From: Bacillus sp. 03113
GTDB lineage: Bacteria > Bacillota > Bacilli > Bacillales > Cytobacillaceae
Length of the DNA: 64,000 bases
Direction: 5' to 3'
Assembly (NCBI RefSeq): GCF_006546985.1
Contig: NZ_ML637008.1
Coordinates: forward strand, 180,266-244,265
Position 1 is the first letter of the stretch. Each line of letters opens with the position of its first letter. The notes below the pieces were generated by a model. The model did no database searches. It worked only from the letters and a program-made list of their open reading frames with translations, and was not told the origin of the DNA. A program made the translations under genes and the position numbers. Positions 37,673 through 47,171 of this stretch are shown piece by piece.

Positions 37673-38921
37673 ATGAAAATGAATAAGAATTTTTGGGTGT
37701 TTGGTAGTTTCTTTTATTTATACTTTTTTATATGGGCTGCGTGCTTTCAGTTTCTTTCAATTTGGTTAATCAATGCAGCTGGTTTGAATTCAACAGAAAC
37801 AGGTCTTATTTTTTCAGCGATTTCAGTTGCCGCTATTTGCTTTCAGCCTTTCTTTGGGATATTGACAGATAAATTAGGGATGAAAAAACATCTTATTTGG
37901 ATATTAATTTTTCTACTAATCTTTATTGCACCATTTTTCTTATATGTATTTGCTCCTTTATTACAGACTAATATTATTTTAGCGTCATTAATTGGAGGCG
38001 TTTACTTAGGGGCAATCTTTAATGGTGGTGTCGGTGCCATTGAAGCTTTTATTGAAAGGGTTAGCCATATAAGCGGTTTCGAATATGGACGAGTAAGAAT
38101 GTTTGGATGTCTTGGAGCAGCAACGAGTATGTTTATATCAGGGCAGCTATTTAAAACTGACCCTAATCTTATTTTTTGGATTTGTACACTAAGTGCTGTA
38201 CTGCTGGCCATAGTTTTTTATTTTTCAAAAATTGATTTGAGTCAATCTAAAACAGTGCAGCTGCAAAAAAAAGGAACCAATTAAAAAGGAAAATGTTCTT
38301 TCCATATTTAAAAATAAAAAGTTTTGGTTTTTTGTCATGTATGTTGTTGGCGTTGGATGTATCTATGAAGTGTATGATCAACAATTTGCGGTATTTTTTA
38401 CTCATTTCTTTGCTACACCTGAAAAAGGAACCGAAATTTTTGGGAATTTAGCATCTATACAAATTTTATCAGAAGCTGTTGTCATGGTCTGTGCACCGTT
38501 TTTTATTAGAAAAATCGGAGCAAAAAATGCCTTACTTTATGCGGGATGTATCATGTCAATTAGAATATTAGGTTCATCATTTGCAGATGGACCCATTGCA
38601 ATCAGTTTGTTAAAACTTATGCATGCTTTAGAAGTTCCTGTTCTATTAGTAGCTGTATTTAAATATATTAATGAGAATTTTGATTTATGATTATCTGCGA
38701 CAATCTATTTAATCGGATTTCAATTTTCAAAACAAATAGGATCGATTTTTCTTTCTGCTATAGTCGGCAGAATGTATGATACAGTTGGGTTTAATAGAGC
38801 GTATTTATTATTGGGTAGTATCGCTTTATTTTTCACAATCATTTCTTACTTTACCTTAAAAGGGGACAAATCTAAAAATAATAAAATCCCTACATACAAA
38901 ACTGAGGAAGTTACTGGATGA
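37673..38921 (+). pseudogene. Oligosaccharide:H+ symporter of the LacY/CscB family, broken by a frameshift and a nonsense codon
   Basis: Three fragments together give one MFS protein of about 415 residues similar to E. coli CscB/LacY (FFIWAACFQFLSIWL, FGILTDKLGMKKHLIW, FEYGRVRMFGCLGAA; KKFWFFVMYVVGVGCIYEVYDQQF, KLMHALEVPVLLVAVFKY; LSATIYLIGFQ). The first break is an extra A in the A8 run at 38265-38272; with seven A the frame continues as KKEPIKKENVLSIF. The second is TGA at 38688-38690, within NFDL-stop-LSATIY, where relatives have a sense codon (probably CGA to TGA). The frame then stays open to a stop at 38919-38921. ATG follows AAGGAGAAG. The loss is probably recent, since the rest is well preserved. 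Sucrose is a likely former substrate. Confidence 0.88.
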
Positions 38922-38936
38922 TGAGTTAAAATTGTT

Positions 38937-38967
38937 AAGATCCCTCTGAGTATCTCAAAGGGATCTT
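38937..38967. terminator. Bidirectional terminator
   Basis: AAGATCCCT (38937-38945) pairs with AGGGATCTT (38959-38967), with T-rich flanks. It lies between the broken permease and the convergent racemase gene. Confidence 0.75.
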
Positions 38968-38987
38968 ATTTATTCGACTTTTGTCGT

Positions 38988-39695
38988 CTATACTTGTACT
39001 TTTTCTTCTTGTAAAGCAAATTCAACGGCTGCTTCTGCATGAATGCAGGTTGTATCAAAAAGTGGAATATCAGAATCTGCTTGTTTAATTAATAAAGGTA
39101 TTTCAGTACATCCTAAAATGATCCCTTCAGCCCCTTTTTCTTGAAGCTTAGACATAATTTGAAGATAAGCTGCTTTTGATGATTCTTTGATCATCCCTTT
39201 ACATAATTCATCAAAAATAACATTATGAATGGTTTGTCTGTCATCTTCATTAGGAATCACAACTTCAATACCATGCGCATTCAAACGTTCTTTATAGAAA
39301 TTCTGTTCCATCGTAAATTTTGTTCCAAGAAGCCCTACCGTTTTTAAGCCTTGCTGCTTAATTTTTTTTGCCGTTGCATCAGCAATATGAATAAGAGGAA
39401 TTTGAACAGATGCTTCAACTTCTTCAGCCATTTTATGCATCGTATTCGTACAAATCAAAATCACATCTGCTCCACCATTTTCTAATTTTTGTGCAGCGTC
39501 TGTCATACAATTTGTTGCTTTATCCCATTCAGCGTTTTTTTGCAGAGTTACGATTTCTTCAAAGTCAAAGGAATGAAGTAAGCATTTAGCAGAATGCAAG
39601 CCACCTAATTTTTCTTTTACAAATGTATTCAAATATTTATAGTAGTCAGCTGTTGATTCCCAGCTTAGACCTCCGATTAGACCAATTGTTTTCAT
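38988..39695 (-). CDS. Broad-specificity amino acid racemase (Asp/Glu racemase superfamily, YgeA type)
   Basis: 235 residues. PLP-independent racemase fold with GLIGGLSWESTADYYKYLN, GGLHSAKCLLHSFDF, LICTNTMHKMAEE, HIADATAKKI and IILGCTEIPLLI. It keeps the C-terminal catalytic cysteine (GCTE), but the N-terminal catalytic position is Thr in TNTMH, exactly as in E. coli YgeA, a broad-spectrum racemase, rather than Cys as in true aspartate racemases. ATG has AGGAGGG upstream on the minus strand. A stand-alone gene; together with the 28-31 kb operon it points to active D-amino acid metabolism. Confidence 0.85.
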   Translation of the reverse strand: MKTIGLIGGLSWESTADYYKYLNTFVKEKLGGLHSAKCLLHSFDFEEIVTLQKNAEWDKATNCMTDAAQKLENGGADVILICTNTMHKMAEEVEASVQIPLIHIADATAKKIKQQGLKTVGLLGTKFTMEQNFYKERLNAHGIEVVIPNEDDRQTIHNVIFDELCKGMIKESSKAAYLQIMSKLQEKGAEGIILGCTEIPLLIKQADSDIPLFDTTCIHAEAAVEFALQEEKVQV

Positions 39696-39818
39696 AATTG
39701 AATCCCTCCTGTTACAAAAAGGATATCACTCATAAGTGGTATAAAGTAGATCCAATTATTATAAAGTTTTATAGGTCCAGATTTCAGTTTTAGTGGGAAG
39801 CTACACTATGAATATCGG

Positions 39819-40598
39819 TTACTCTTCTAAAAAAGATTTGTTGACATAATAGTACATAAATCCCATTAATATGGTTCCCCCAATAATGTTTCCGATTGTG
39901 ACAGGGATAAGGTTATGGAGAATCTCACTAATAGAATAGGTACCAGCAGTGCTTGAGACAATAGCAATGGCAAAAGTGCACATATTCGCGATGCTGTGCT
40001 CGTATCCTGAGATAAAAAAGCAGAAAACAAAGAGTATCATTGTGATCAATTTTGCACTATCACCCTTGAGATTCATTGGAATAAAGAATGCTTGACATAC
40101 TAACCAGTTACAAAGAATGCCTCGAAAAAACAGCTCACTAATCGGGGCATGAATCTTTTTTTCAACAACCTTAAGTAAGAAGCTATTTACAGAAGGATCT
40201 TTAAAAAGTCCAGTTGCATAAATAAAAATGGAAAAACAAATAGCTCCAATAATGTTTCCACCGTAGCTTAAAGCCCATATCTTCAAAACGTCCTTCCATA
40301 ACACCTTTCCTCTTAAGGCTGCAAATGTAAAATAGAACGTATTGCCCGTGAATAAATCACCGCCTCCATATACAATTAAGACAATGGCAGCACCAAATGT
40401 AAAGGCAGCCATAGGATAGGCAAACGGAGAATGCTCTAAGTAAAAATAATTTCCTGTTTTAAAGGCCACAATCACACCAAATCCAATAAACATGCTAGCA
40501 AGCATAGATCTAGATAAAAATCGTAGCGGGCTTGTACGGAAAAGCTTTAACTTTTTTAATGCTAATTTTTGTACATCCAATAATGCAGTTTGTTCCAT
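39819..40598 (-). CDS. Formate/nitrite transporter (FNT) family channel
   Basis: About 259 residues from the ATG at 40598. A GTG nine bases upstream (40607) is possible but lies too near the AAAGGAAA site. Six helices, with the FNT signatures AAFTFGAAIVLIVYGGGDLFTGN, LSYGGNIIGA, LCNWLVCQAFF and ISGYEHSIANM (central histidine in SGYEHSIAN). It forms a pentameric channel for formate, nitrite or a similar small monocarboxylate. No formate lyase, formate dehydrogenase or nitrite reductase gene is adjacent, so the substrate is open. Confidence 0.85.
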   Translation of the reverse strand: MEQTALLDVQKLALKKLKLFRTSPLRFLSRSMLASMFIGFGVIVAFKTGNYFYLEHSPFAYPMAAFTFGAAIVLIVYGGGDLFTGNTFYFTFAALRGKVLWKDVLKIWALSYGGNIIGAICFSIFIYATGLFKDPSVNSFLLKVVEKKIHAPISELFFRGILCNWLVCQAFFIPMNLKGDSAKLITMILFVFCFFISGYEHSIANMCTFAIAIVSSTAGTYSISEILHNLIPVTIGNIIGGTILMGFMYYYVNKSFLEE

Positions 40599-40827
40599 AT
40601 AAACCACTTTCCTTTTAAAATGGATTCATCTATCTCTAGGGTATCCATTAACTACATTCGTATGTATAAAGCAGCGTTACGATGCAAAATTGAAAGGGAA
40701 CTGACATGATTTTGTAAAAAAAGATTTGGTACAATAAAAAGATACCTTTAAAAAGTTTACTTTTAATGAAAATGGTAGGAAGATAAAAGTAACAGAAAGA
40801 TAAAAAAAGAAAGATCGGGGGATAACC

Positions 40828-43521
40828 ATGACACTTGAAAATCTACTGATCAACAAGTCTTATTATGAATCGTTAATAGAGAATAACCATGAAAAAAGTG
40901 CCATAGAGGTACTTGGGCAATTGTATTTTTCGGAACAAAAAAAAGATGTTCCAGATCTATCTTATATTCGATATGCACAAGGGGAAGTTTATTTCCAAAG
41001 CAAGGATTTTGAGGCAGCTATTTTCAAATGGGAAAATATTACGAATGAGCTAGAACCATGGGCGAAGAAAAATATGGCTGATTCTTACTACGAGCTCGAG
41101 CTATTATCATCTGCAGAGGAAATATATAAATCCATATCAACAGAGAGTGTGATTTTGAAGTCCGAGGTTATGCTCCAGCTATTTTTATTATACATAGATG
41201 AGGGGAGACGTGAATTAGCTGATGAGGTAATTCAAAAATTAGTATCTTTTAATCCGGATTACCCTAATGTGGCGAAAATAGCCCTTGCGTTCTATGAAGA
41301 AAATGAGGATTGGGATAAAGCAATTAAGCTTGTAATAAATGAAGCGATACGTACAGAATCAATTACTAGCTTTGAAATTTTAAAAACATATGTTGAAAAA
41401 GGATTAACCATTACCTATCCACCTGAATTTTTTCAAACAGCTTTACAGATGCTGTACAGTTTAGATCAAGTGCGATTTCAGCAGCTTGTTGGATGCTTAT
41501 GGCTGCAATATAAAAAAGAAGAGTCTTATTTGGTCTGGTTAAAAGAGCTTGAAAATGTATTCTCTAGCATTCAAATAAACCGCTTTGATTCATGGGATGA
41601 GTTGTCCAATCTCTATCGTCAAGCATTTGTGGATTTAACTAATGGTGATTATTTATTGAGAGATGTTGCAGGTTTATTGCCAAGATTTTTAACAACTTGG
41701 TATACACTAGCAGATTCTACTCAAAATCATATTCCAGCAGCAGCTATTTTGGCTTGGAATGATGGCTTTCATTCCTCTATCCCAATGGCTATAATCACAG
41801 AAGCTGAAAATACGTTAGAACAGCATAGGGCAGACTTGAATATAGAGGATATCTTATTTCTTTATCAATCCATTTCTAGTTGGGCTAAAAACCATGATAT
41901 TGAGCTAAATCATCAAATGAAATCGGTTGTGGAAGAGCTCGTCCATTCGAAGGAACGATACGTGCTAGTGATCGAGAACATGGAAAATGATCGATTTGCT
42001 TTTATTGATTCGATTATTCGAAAGGATTTTATTCACGAGCTTCATTCATCAGTTGTTTTATATAAGCATGACGATCATATTGAGATCAATGAAGGAGAGG
42101 AAAGCAAGGATATATTGCCTTCCATGGATGATAAGGCCTATGTAGAGTGTAGACTTCCAAATCAGTTTTTATTTGAAAATGATCTATCTCTTATTCATAT
42201 TCCCAATTTGCTTGATAGAGGGCAAAAAAGGAATGAGGTTCTTTCCTATATTTATTTAGCTGATTCACTCCTTTTTGTATTAAATAAAAAAGCGTCCTTA
42301 ACGTCGAGAGAAGAAGATTTGCTTTTACAAATAAAAAAGAATGCTCCTAAGCTTCCAATCTACTTTTTAGTTACAGCAGGTGATTTAGATGAAGAAGAAA
42401 AAGGAAGACTTGAAGAAGAGATTTATTCTCGATTGACGCCCGAATTTTCAGAGGAAAAGGTAATCGTTTTTTCTCCTTCTAAAGGAATTGAGCAGCTATG
42501 GCAATTAACAAATGAAATCAAAAATAAAGTTAATAATGAAAAGCTTGTTTCAGAAAAAATGCTCGTATTTATTCGTAATTGGGTGAAAGCTATTTCAGAA
42601 AAAAGAATAGAAATGAAGAAACATTTGTATGGATCTATTCAAAAAAATGAAGAAATGAAGGCTAAGCTCTCAGGAACTGTTCATCAATTATCAGATGTTG
42701 AGAAAGAAAAGATTGGAACGATTAAAAAATCATTTCGCCTTATTTTAGATGACATAAATAATAGTTTAAAAACAGATATTCCTAAACTGTTAAAGGATTG
42801 TGCAAATTTTATAAAAGAAGATAGTGATTATAGAAAGATCCATCTTGAATTGAATAAAGAAATGAACCAACGAATTCAGAACCATATTCACCAGGTTATC
42901 TTACCAAAGTTGTTTCATATGTTAATGGAATGGATTTTGAATGCGCAAAATGAGTTTAATGCAAGTCAATTGTTTTTAGAGGAAATGGGAGAAAGCTTTA
43001 ATAGCTTATATGGACAAGAGAAAATTAAACTGCAATGCGATTTTAAAATTCTTGAGGATTGGCGCCGTGATGCTGAACGTTTAAAAAGAGGCGTACACAT
43101 GGAGGAAGTCAATATTTTACTTCGTTTAACACCTTCCCAAATCCTCTTAAAAGGAGCCGGTAAATTACTCGGAGGCATTACACAAAATAAATCAATGCTT
43201 TTTCATAGGTATCAAAAGTATTTAGAGAATGAAACGTTTGAAGATACAACGGAGTTAATTATTAAAAGATTTATGCAGCAATTTGAACTATTTGAAAATG
43301 GGCTTGAGCGGGATGTTACACTTTTCTTTCAAAACCCATTTATTGAACTTGAGACTGTGATTGAAGAAACAAAAGTTGAAATTCAAAAAAATAAAGAAAA
43401 ATTAAATGCAATGAATGAAAAACCTGAAATTTTCCATGATCCACTTACCTTGTTTGAAATCAGAATCCGACAATTTGAACGAATGAATGATTCAAATAAG
43501 GAATTTCATCAATCTATTTAG
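40828..43521 (+). CDS. Large TPR protein with a degenerate dynamin-like GTPase domain
   Basis: 897 residues, cytosolic, acidic, no signal peptide. Residues about 1-180 are TPR-like helix pairs (AQGEVYFQSKDFEAAIFKWENI, ADSYYELELLSSAEEIYKSI, LALAFYEENEDWDKAIKLV). Residues about 375-560 follow the order of a dynamin-family G domain: a strand LVIENMENDRFAFIDSI where the P-loop should be but without GxxxxGKS, LSLIHIPNLLDRG in place of DTPGL, LADSLLFVLNKKASLTSREEDLL, and IYFLVTAGDLDEEE in place of NKxD. About 570-880 is long helices like a dynamin stalk (NEEMKAKLSGTVHQLSDVEKEKIG). It is probably unable to bind GTP normally and could be a scaffold or membrane-associated pseudo-GTPase. No partner gene is adjacent. 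ATG follows GATCGGGGG; a terminator follows the gene. The fold call is by eye. Confidence 0.6.
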   Translation: MTLENLLINKSYYESLIENNHEKSAIEVLGQLYFSEQKKDVPDLSYIRYAQGEVYFQSKDFEAAIFKWENITNELEPWAKKNMADSYYELELLSSAEEIYKSISTESVILKSEVMLQLFLLYIDEGRRELADEVIQKLVSFNPDYPNVAKIALAFYEENEDWDKAIKLVINEAIRTESITSFEILKTYVEKGLTITYPPEFFQTALQMLYSLDQVRFQQLVGCLWLQYKKEESYLVWLKELENVFSSIQINRFDSWDELSNLYRQAFVDLTNGDYLLRDVAGLLPRFLTTWYTLADSTQNHIPAAAILAWNDGFHSSIPMAIITEAENTLEQHRADLNIEDILFLYQSISSWAKNHDIELNHQMKSVVEELVHSKERYVLVIENMENDRFAFIDSIIRKDFIHELHSSVVLYKHDDHIEINEGEESKDILPSMDDKAYVECRLPNQFLFENDLSLIHIPNLLDRGQKRNEVLSYIYLADSLLFVLNKKASLTSREEDLLLQIKKNAPKLPIYFLVTAGDLDEEEKGRLEEEIYSRLTPEFSEEKVIVFSPSKGIEQLWQLTNEIKNKVNNEKLVSEKMLVFIRNWVKAISEKRIEMKKHLYGSIQKNEEMKAKLSGTVHQLSDVEKEKIGTIKKSFRLILDDINNSLKTDIPKLLKDCANFIKEDSDYRKIHLELNKEMNQRIQNHIHQVILPKLFHMLMEWILNAQNEFNASQLFLEEMGESFNSLYGQEKIKLQCDFKILEDWRRDAERLKRGVHMEEVNILLRLTPSQILLKGAGKLLGGITQNKSMLFHRYQKYLENETFEDTTELIIKRFMQQFELFENGLERDVTLFFQNPFIELETVIEETKVEIQKNKEKLNAMNEKPEIFHDPLTLFEIRIRQFERMNDSNKEFHQSI

Positions 43522-43538
43522 AAACATGGTATAGAATT

Positions 43539-43570
43539 AAAAGACCGAGCATTTTTTGCCCGGTCTTTTG
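43539..43570 (+). terminator. Terminator after the TPR/pseudo-dynamin gene
   Basis: AAAAGACCG pairs with CGGTCTTTT around AGCATTTTTTGCC, followed by GATTTTTT. Confidence 0.9.
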
Positions 43571-43627
43571 ATTTTTTAGGAAATTATAAATTAGTTGGCT
43601 ATGAATAACTTTGAAGGTTATGTATCG

Positions 43628-43908
43628 ACGTCCAGCTCCAGCGCCTATCGACTATCAAACTTCAGGACTTCTCCCTACGATAAGTCAACATCGATTCGCT
43701 GTCGCTCATCGTGTATCCTTTATCACGTTTTAACGGGCAGTAAGATATGACCTAAAAAAGTGTACGGTGGATAAAAAACTGCCCGTAAAAACCTGATCGG
43801 CTCAGGCTAACCATCAGGGAAAGAACACCCTGATGGAAGGTTCGCCTTATCTCAGTCGAAGTCCCTTCAGTTTGTACGTCGATGATCAAGTCGCTTGCGC
43901 TTTTGTTC
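43628..43908 (+). repeat. Dispersed intergenic repeat abutting the 3' end of glnS, with inserted element
   Basis: It shares CTACGATAAGTCAACATCGA, TCCTTTATC and the CGCTTGCGCTTTT end with the copies at 28167 and 45641, in the same direction. It is interrupted after TCCTTTATC by the hairpin element at 43724-43850. Its end lies against the glnS stop codon. Confidence 0.8.
43724..43850 (+). mobile_element. Non-autonomous IS200/IS605-like element, copy 2, nested in a repeat
   Basis: 127 bases. Hairpin 1 is ACGGGCAGT (43733-43741)/ACTGCCCGT (43778-43786). Hairpin 2 is CCATCAGGG (43811-43819)/CCCTGATGG (43828-43836). Left flank TTTAT (43719-43723); right end CTTAT (43846-43850). Nearly identical to copy 3. 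Copy 1 at 9712 keeps the same hairpins and junctions with a different inner sequence. Confidence 0.65.
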
Positions 43909-45567
43909 TTATAGTTTAAATGAGCTTTTTAATGAAACGATACGATTAAATACTGCTTTGTCTTTTGTTGAAACCTTCGGATCTACGTTGAAATACCCAT
44001 GGCGGAAGAATTGGAATTTATCGTACGGTTTTACGTCCATCAGATTAGGCTCAATAAATCCTTGTATGATCTCTAACGAATTCTCATTGACAAAATCTAA
44101 GAAGGTTTTTCCTTCACTTTCTTCATTTTGTTCATCTTCGTCTAAAATAAGAGGCTCATACAAACGGAATTCAGCTGGAATGGCATTCGTAGCTTCTACC
44201 CAATGGAGAGTTCCTTTCACTTTACGACCAGTGAATCCAGTACCGCTTTTTGTTTCAGGATCATACGTACAGTGAAGCTCGACCACTTCACCGTTTTCAT
44301 CTTTAATTACCTCTTCACATTTAATGAAATAAGCATGTTTTAAGCGTACTTCATTTCCAGGGAAAAGACGGAAATATTTTTTCGGCGGATTTTCCATAAA
44401 ATCTTCTTTTTCTATATAAATTTCTCTCGAAAATGGAATTTTTCTAGTCCCCATTTCTGGATTTTCTGGGTTATTTTCGGCATCGAGCATTTCAACTTGA
44501 TTTTCAGGGTAGTTTGTAATGACGACTTTAAGCGGATTTAAAACGCCCATTGTACGAGGCGCCTTAAGCTTTAAGTCTTCTCGTACAAAATGATCAAGCA
44601 TTGCAGAATCTACCTTGCCTGAACCTTTTGAAACCCCTGTTTCGCGAACGAATTCTCGAATAGACTCTGGTGTGAAGCCTTTTCTTCTTAAACCAGATAT
44701 AGTTGGCATACGAGGGTCATCCCAGCCGTCAACATATTTTTCATCTACTAGCTGTTTAAGCTTTCGTTTACTCATGACCGTATTTGTGATGTTTAAGCGA
44801 CCAAATTCAGTTTGTTCTGGTTTATTCTCCATTTCACATTCAGCGATCACCCAATTATAGAATGGACGTTGATCTTCGAATTCAATTGTACAAAGTGAAT
44901 GTGTAACGCCTTCAATGGCATCCTCAAGCGGGTGAGCAAAAGCATACATCGGATAGATGCACCATTTGTCGCCAGTATTATGATGGGTCACATGCGCGAT
45001 ACGATAAATAACAGGATCCCTCATGTTAATATTAGGGGAGGTCATATCAATTTTTGCTCTTAACACTTTTGTACCATTTTCAAATTCGCCATCACGCATT
45101 TTCGTAAACAATTCTAGATTTTCCTCTATAGTTCGATTACGATATGGACTCTCTTTTCCAGGCTCTGTTAATGTTCCGCGATATTCACGAATCTCATCTT
45201 GTGTTAAATCATCGACATAAGCTTTATCTTTTTTTATTAAAAGAACAGCTCGAATATACATTTCTTCAAAGTAATCGGAAGCAAAGAATAAACCATCCCA
45301 TTCGAATCCGAGCCATTTGACATCCTCTTTAATCGATTCAACGTATTCTATATCTTCCTTTAAAGGATTGGTGTCATCAAAACGCAAGTTCGTTTTTCCG
45401 TTGAATTCATCTGCAAGACCAAAGTTAATCACAATGGACTTTGCATGTCCGATATGGAGGTATCCATTCGGCTCTGGAGGAAAACGGGTAACGACATGGC
45501 TATATTTACCTGTTTCAAGATCATCCTTGATAATACTTTTAATGAAATTTGATGAATTATTTTCCAA
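43909..45567 (-). CDS. glnS: Glutaminyl-tRNA synthetase
   Basis: 552 residues, the usual length for bacterial GlnRS. Class I catalytic core with [17 protein letters not shown] (HIGH motif), LRFDDTNP, the GlnRS-type [23 protein letters not shown] and VMSKRKL (KMSKS motif), then the GlnRS anticodon-binding beta-barrels ([34 protein letters not shown]). It charges tRNA-Gln directly. Many Bacillus species, including B. subtilis, lack GlnRS and use a non-discriminating GluRS plus GatCAB, so presence here suggests acquisition. Direct repeats with identical nested elements lie on both sides (43628-43908 and 45641-45974). Single gene; ATG with GGTGG upstream on the minus strand. Confidence 0.95.
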   Translation of the reverse strand: MENNSSNFIKSIIKDDLETGKYSHVVTRFPPEPNGYLHIGHAKSIVINFGLADEFNGKTNLRFDDTNPLKEDIEYVESIKEDVKWLGFEWDGLFFASDYFEEMYIRAVLLIKKDKAYVDDLTQDEIREYRGTLTEPGKESPYRNRTIEENLELFTKMRDGEFENGTKVLRAKIDMTSPNINMRDPVIYRIAHVTHHNTGDKWCIYPMYAFAHPLEDAIEGVTHSLCTIEFEDQRPFYNWVIAECEMENKPEQTEFGRLNITNTVMSKRKLKQLVDEKYVDGWDDPRMPTISGLRRKGFTPESIREFVRETGVSKGSGKVDSAMLDHFVREDLKLKAPRTMGVLNPLKVVITNYPENQVEMLDAENNPENPEMGTRKIPFSREIYIEKEDFMENPPKKYFRLFPGNEVRLKHAYFIKCEEVIKDENGEVVELHCTYDPETKSGTGFTGRKVKGTLHWVEATNAIPAEFRLYEPLILDEDEQNEESEGKTFLDFVNENSLEIIQGFIEPNLMDVKPYDKFQFFRHGYFNVDPKVSTKDKAVFNRIVSLKSSFKL

Positions 45568-45640
45568 AGTATACCACCTTCAATTTGTATGTATAGTTTT
45601 TAAAATATCAGAATTTATTAGTTTTCTGAAATACGACTGG

Positions 45641-45974
45641 TGTCTAGCTCCGACGTACAGGATGTACTAGTGCCGATGTTGCCACAGGACGTGGCGTACT
45701 TAATCGGCCAGCGCCCAGCGACTAGTGTCCACCCCACTCCTCCCTACGATAAGTCAACATCGAATCGCTATCGCTCTTCGTGTTTCCTTTATCACGTTTT
45801 AACGGGCAGTAAGATATAACCTAAAAAAATTTACAGTGGATAAAAAACTGCCCGTAAAAACCTGATCGGCTCAACTAACCATCAGGGGAAGAACACCCTG
45901 ATGGAAGGTTCGCCTTATCTCAGTCGAAGCGGGGCCCAGTCCATACGTCGCTAAATGGGCGCTTCCGCTTTTCT
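45641..45974 (+). repeat. Dispersed intergenic repeat upstream of glnS, with inserted element
   Basis: It starts TGTCTAGCTCCGACGTACAG and ends GGCGCTTCCGCTTTTCT. Its first 90 bases match the copy at 28167 closely. It carries the hairpin element at 45793-45918 at the same point as the copy at 43628. Confidence 0.85.
45793..45918 (+). mobile_element. Non-autonomous IS200/IS605-like element, copy 3, nested in a repeat
   Basis: 126 bases, almost identical to copy 2 (ACGGGCAGT/ACTGCCCGT and CCATCAGGG/CCCTGATGG hairpins; GATCGGCTCAACTAACC between them). Left flank TTTAT (45788-45792), right end CTTAT (45914-45918). Confidence 0.65.
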
Positions 45975-46138
45975 TATTTTATCAATAATTTAATTAAATT
46001 TCATTATAACATAGACACATGTTATCCTTCCAAATGTCTATCCAATTTATAGAATAAATAAAGGTTGCATTTTCCAATTTTTCAAGTTAAGATATAAACA
46101 ATAAAATACCTTTTTATTCTAGGTAGGTGATAAATGAG

Positions 46139-46480
46139 ATGTTTAATCGAGAGCTAGTAAAAGGAAGTACATCATTAATATTGTTGCAATTATTAGCAGA
46201 AAAAGATATGTACGGCTATGAAATCGTGAAAGAAATGGAAAGAAGAAGCGATTATATTTTACAGGTCAAGGAAGGTACCTTATACCCTGCTTTGCACAAA
46301 TTAGAAAAACAGCAATATATTGAGCCATATTGGAGGGAACCAGATAAAGGTCCAGCGCGTAAATATTATCGTATTACTGATAGCGGGAAAGAGATTTTGC
46401 AGAAAAAAACGAGTGAGTGGCAAAGCTTTGTTCAGGTCATTGATAAGGTGATGGGGAAAAAGGGATATGATTCAATCTAA
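46139..46480 (+). CDS. PadR-family transcriptional regulator
   Basis: 113 residues from the ATG with AGGTAGGTGAT upstream; an in-frame GTG at 46127 lies within that site. A winged helix-turn-helix of the PadR type ([62 protein letters not shown]). Followed with a 14-base overlap by a HAAS-type membrane protein, the standard PadR partner. It probably controls this cluster through the repeats at 47172-47261. Confidence 0.9.
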   Translation: MFNRELVKGSTSLILLQLLAEKDMYGYEIVKEMERRSDYILQVKEGTLYPALHKLEKQQYIEPYWREPDKGPARKYYRITDSGKEILQKKTSEWQSFVQVIDKVMGKKGYDSI

Positions 46481-47111
46481 ACAAGAGTATTTGTTTGAGT
46501 TAAAAAAGAACTTAAAAAAGCATCCGAATATGGAGGAAATCACAACGGAAATTGATCTTCATATTACGGAAATGCTTTATGATCTTAAAATAGTGGAAGG
46601 CTTGGAAGAGGATGCAGCTATTAATTCCATTATTAATAAGGTTGGAGCTCCAGAAAAAGTAGCCATGCTCTATCAGCAGGAGATTATCGTTACTCCAGCA
46701 AGAACACAATGGACTTTTATCTTAGCAAATATTCTATTTTTTATAGGCGGTATTGGTTTGACCATTTTCTATCATACGGTTTCTGATCCGATAGTCGATC
46801 ATGTATGGGTTTTTCTGACGAGTATCCCTTCGTTAATCATGATGCTTTATATGATTTTTTGGGCACTTCTTGGTTATGAAATAGGCAAAGAATTTGGGCT
46901 AGGTGGAAAAGGTCTTTTAATGAAAACATTTCATCTGTCATTAATTCCTAATTTAGTGTTAATGTCGTTAGTTGTATTGCGAATTGTCCCTTTTCATTGG
47001 TTCGAGCCTTTACTAACCCCATCGTTTATTGTCGCATGTATTTTCTGCACAATCCTTTTATATCCCATAAGCTATTTGGCCTTCCATTGGGGAACAAACA
47101 GATCAATCTAA
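46467..47111 (+). CDS. HAAS-domain membrane protein, PadR partner
   Basis: 214 residues. A cytosolic HAAS-type helical domain (about 1-75: [50 protein letters not shown]) is followed by four membrane helices. HAAS proteins are always coupled to PadR regulators and are thought to modulate them from the membrane. It overlaps padR, so the two are co-translated. A DUF4173 membrane protein gene follows. Confidence 0.82.
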   Translation: MIQSKQEYLFELKKNLKKHPNMEEITTEIDLHITEMLYDLKIVEGLEEDAAINSIINKVGAPEKVAMLYQQEIIVTPARTQWTFILANILFFIGGIGLTIFYHTVSDPIVDHVWVFLTSIPSLIMMLYMIFWALLGYEIGKEFGLGGKGLLMKTFHLSLIPNLVLMSLVVLRIVPFHWFEPLLTPSFIVACIFCTILLYPISYLAFHWGTNRSI

Positions 47112-47171
47112 TTGCTTAGAATCGATATAATGAGTGACTAATAAATTAAACAGAAGAAAAGTCTTATTTAT

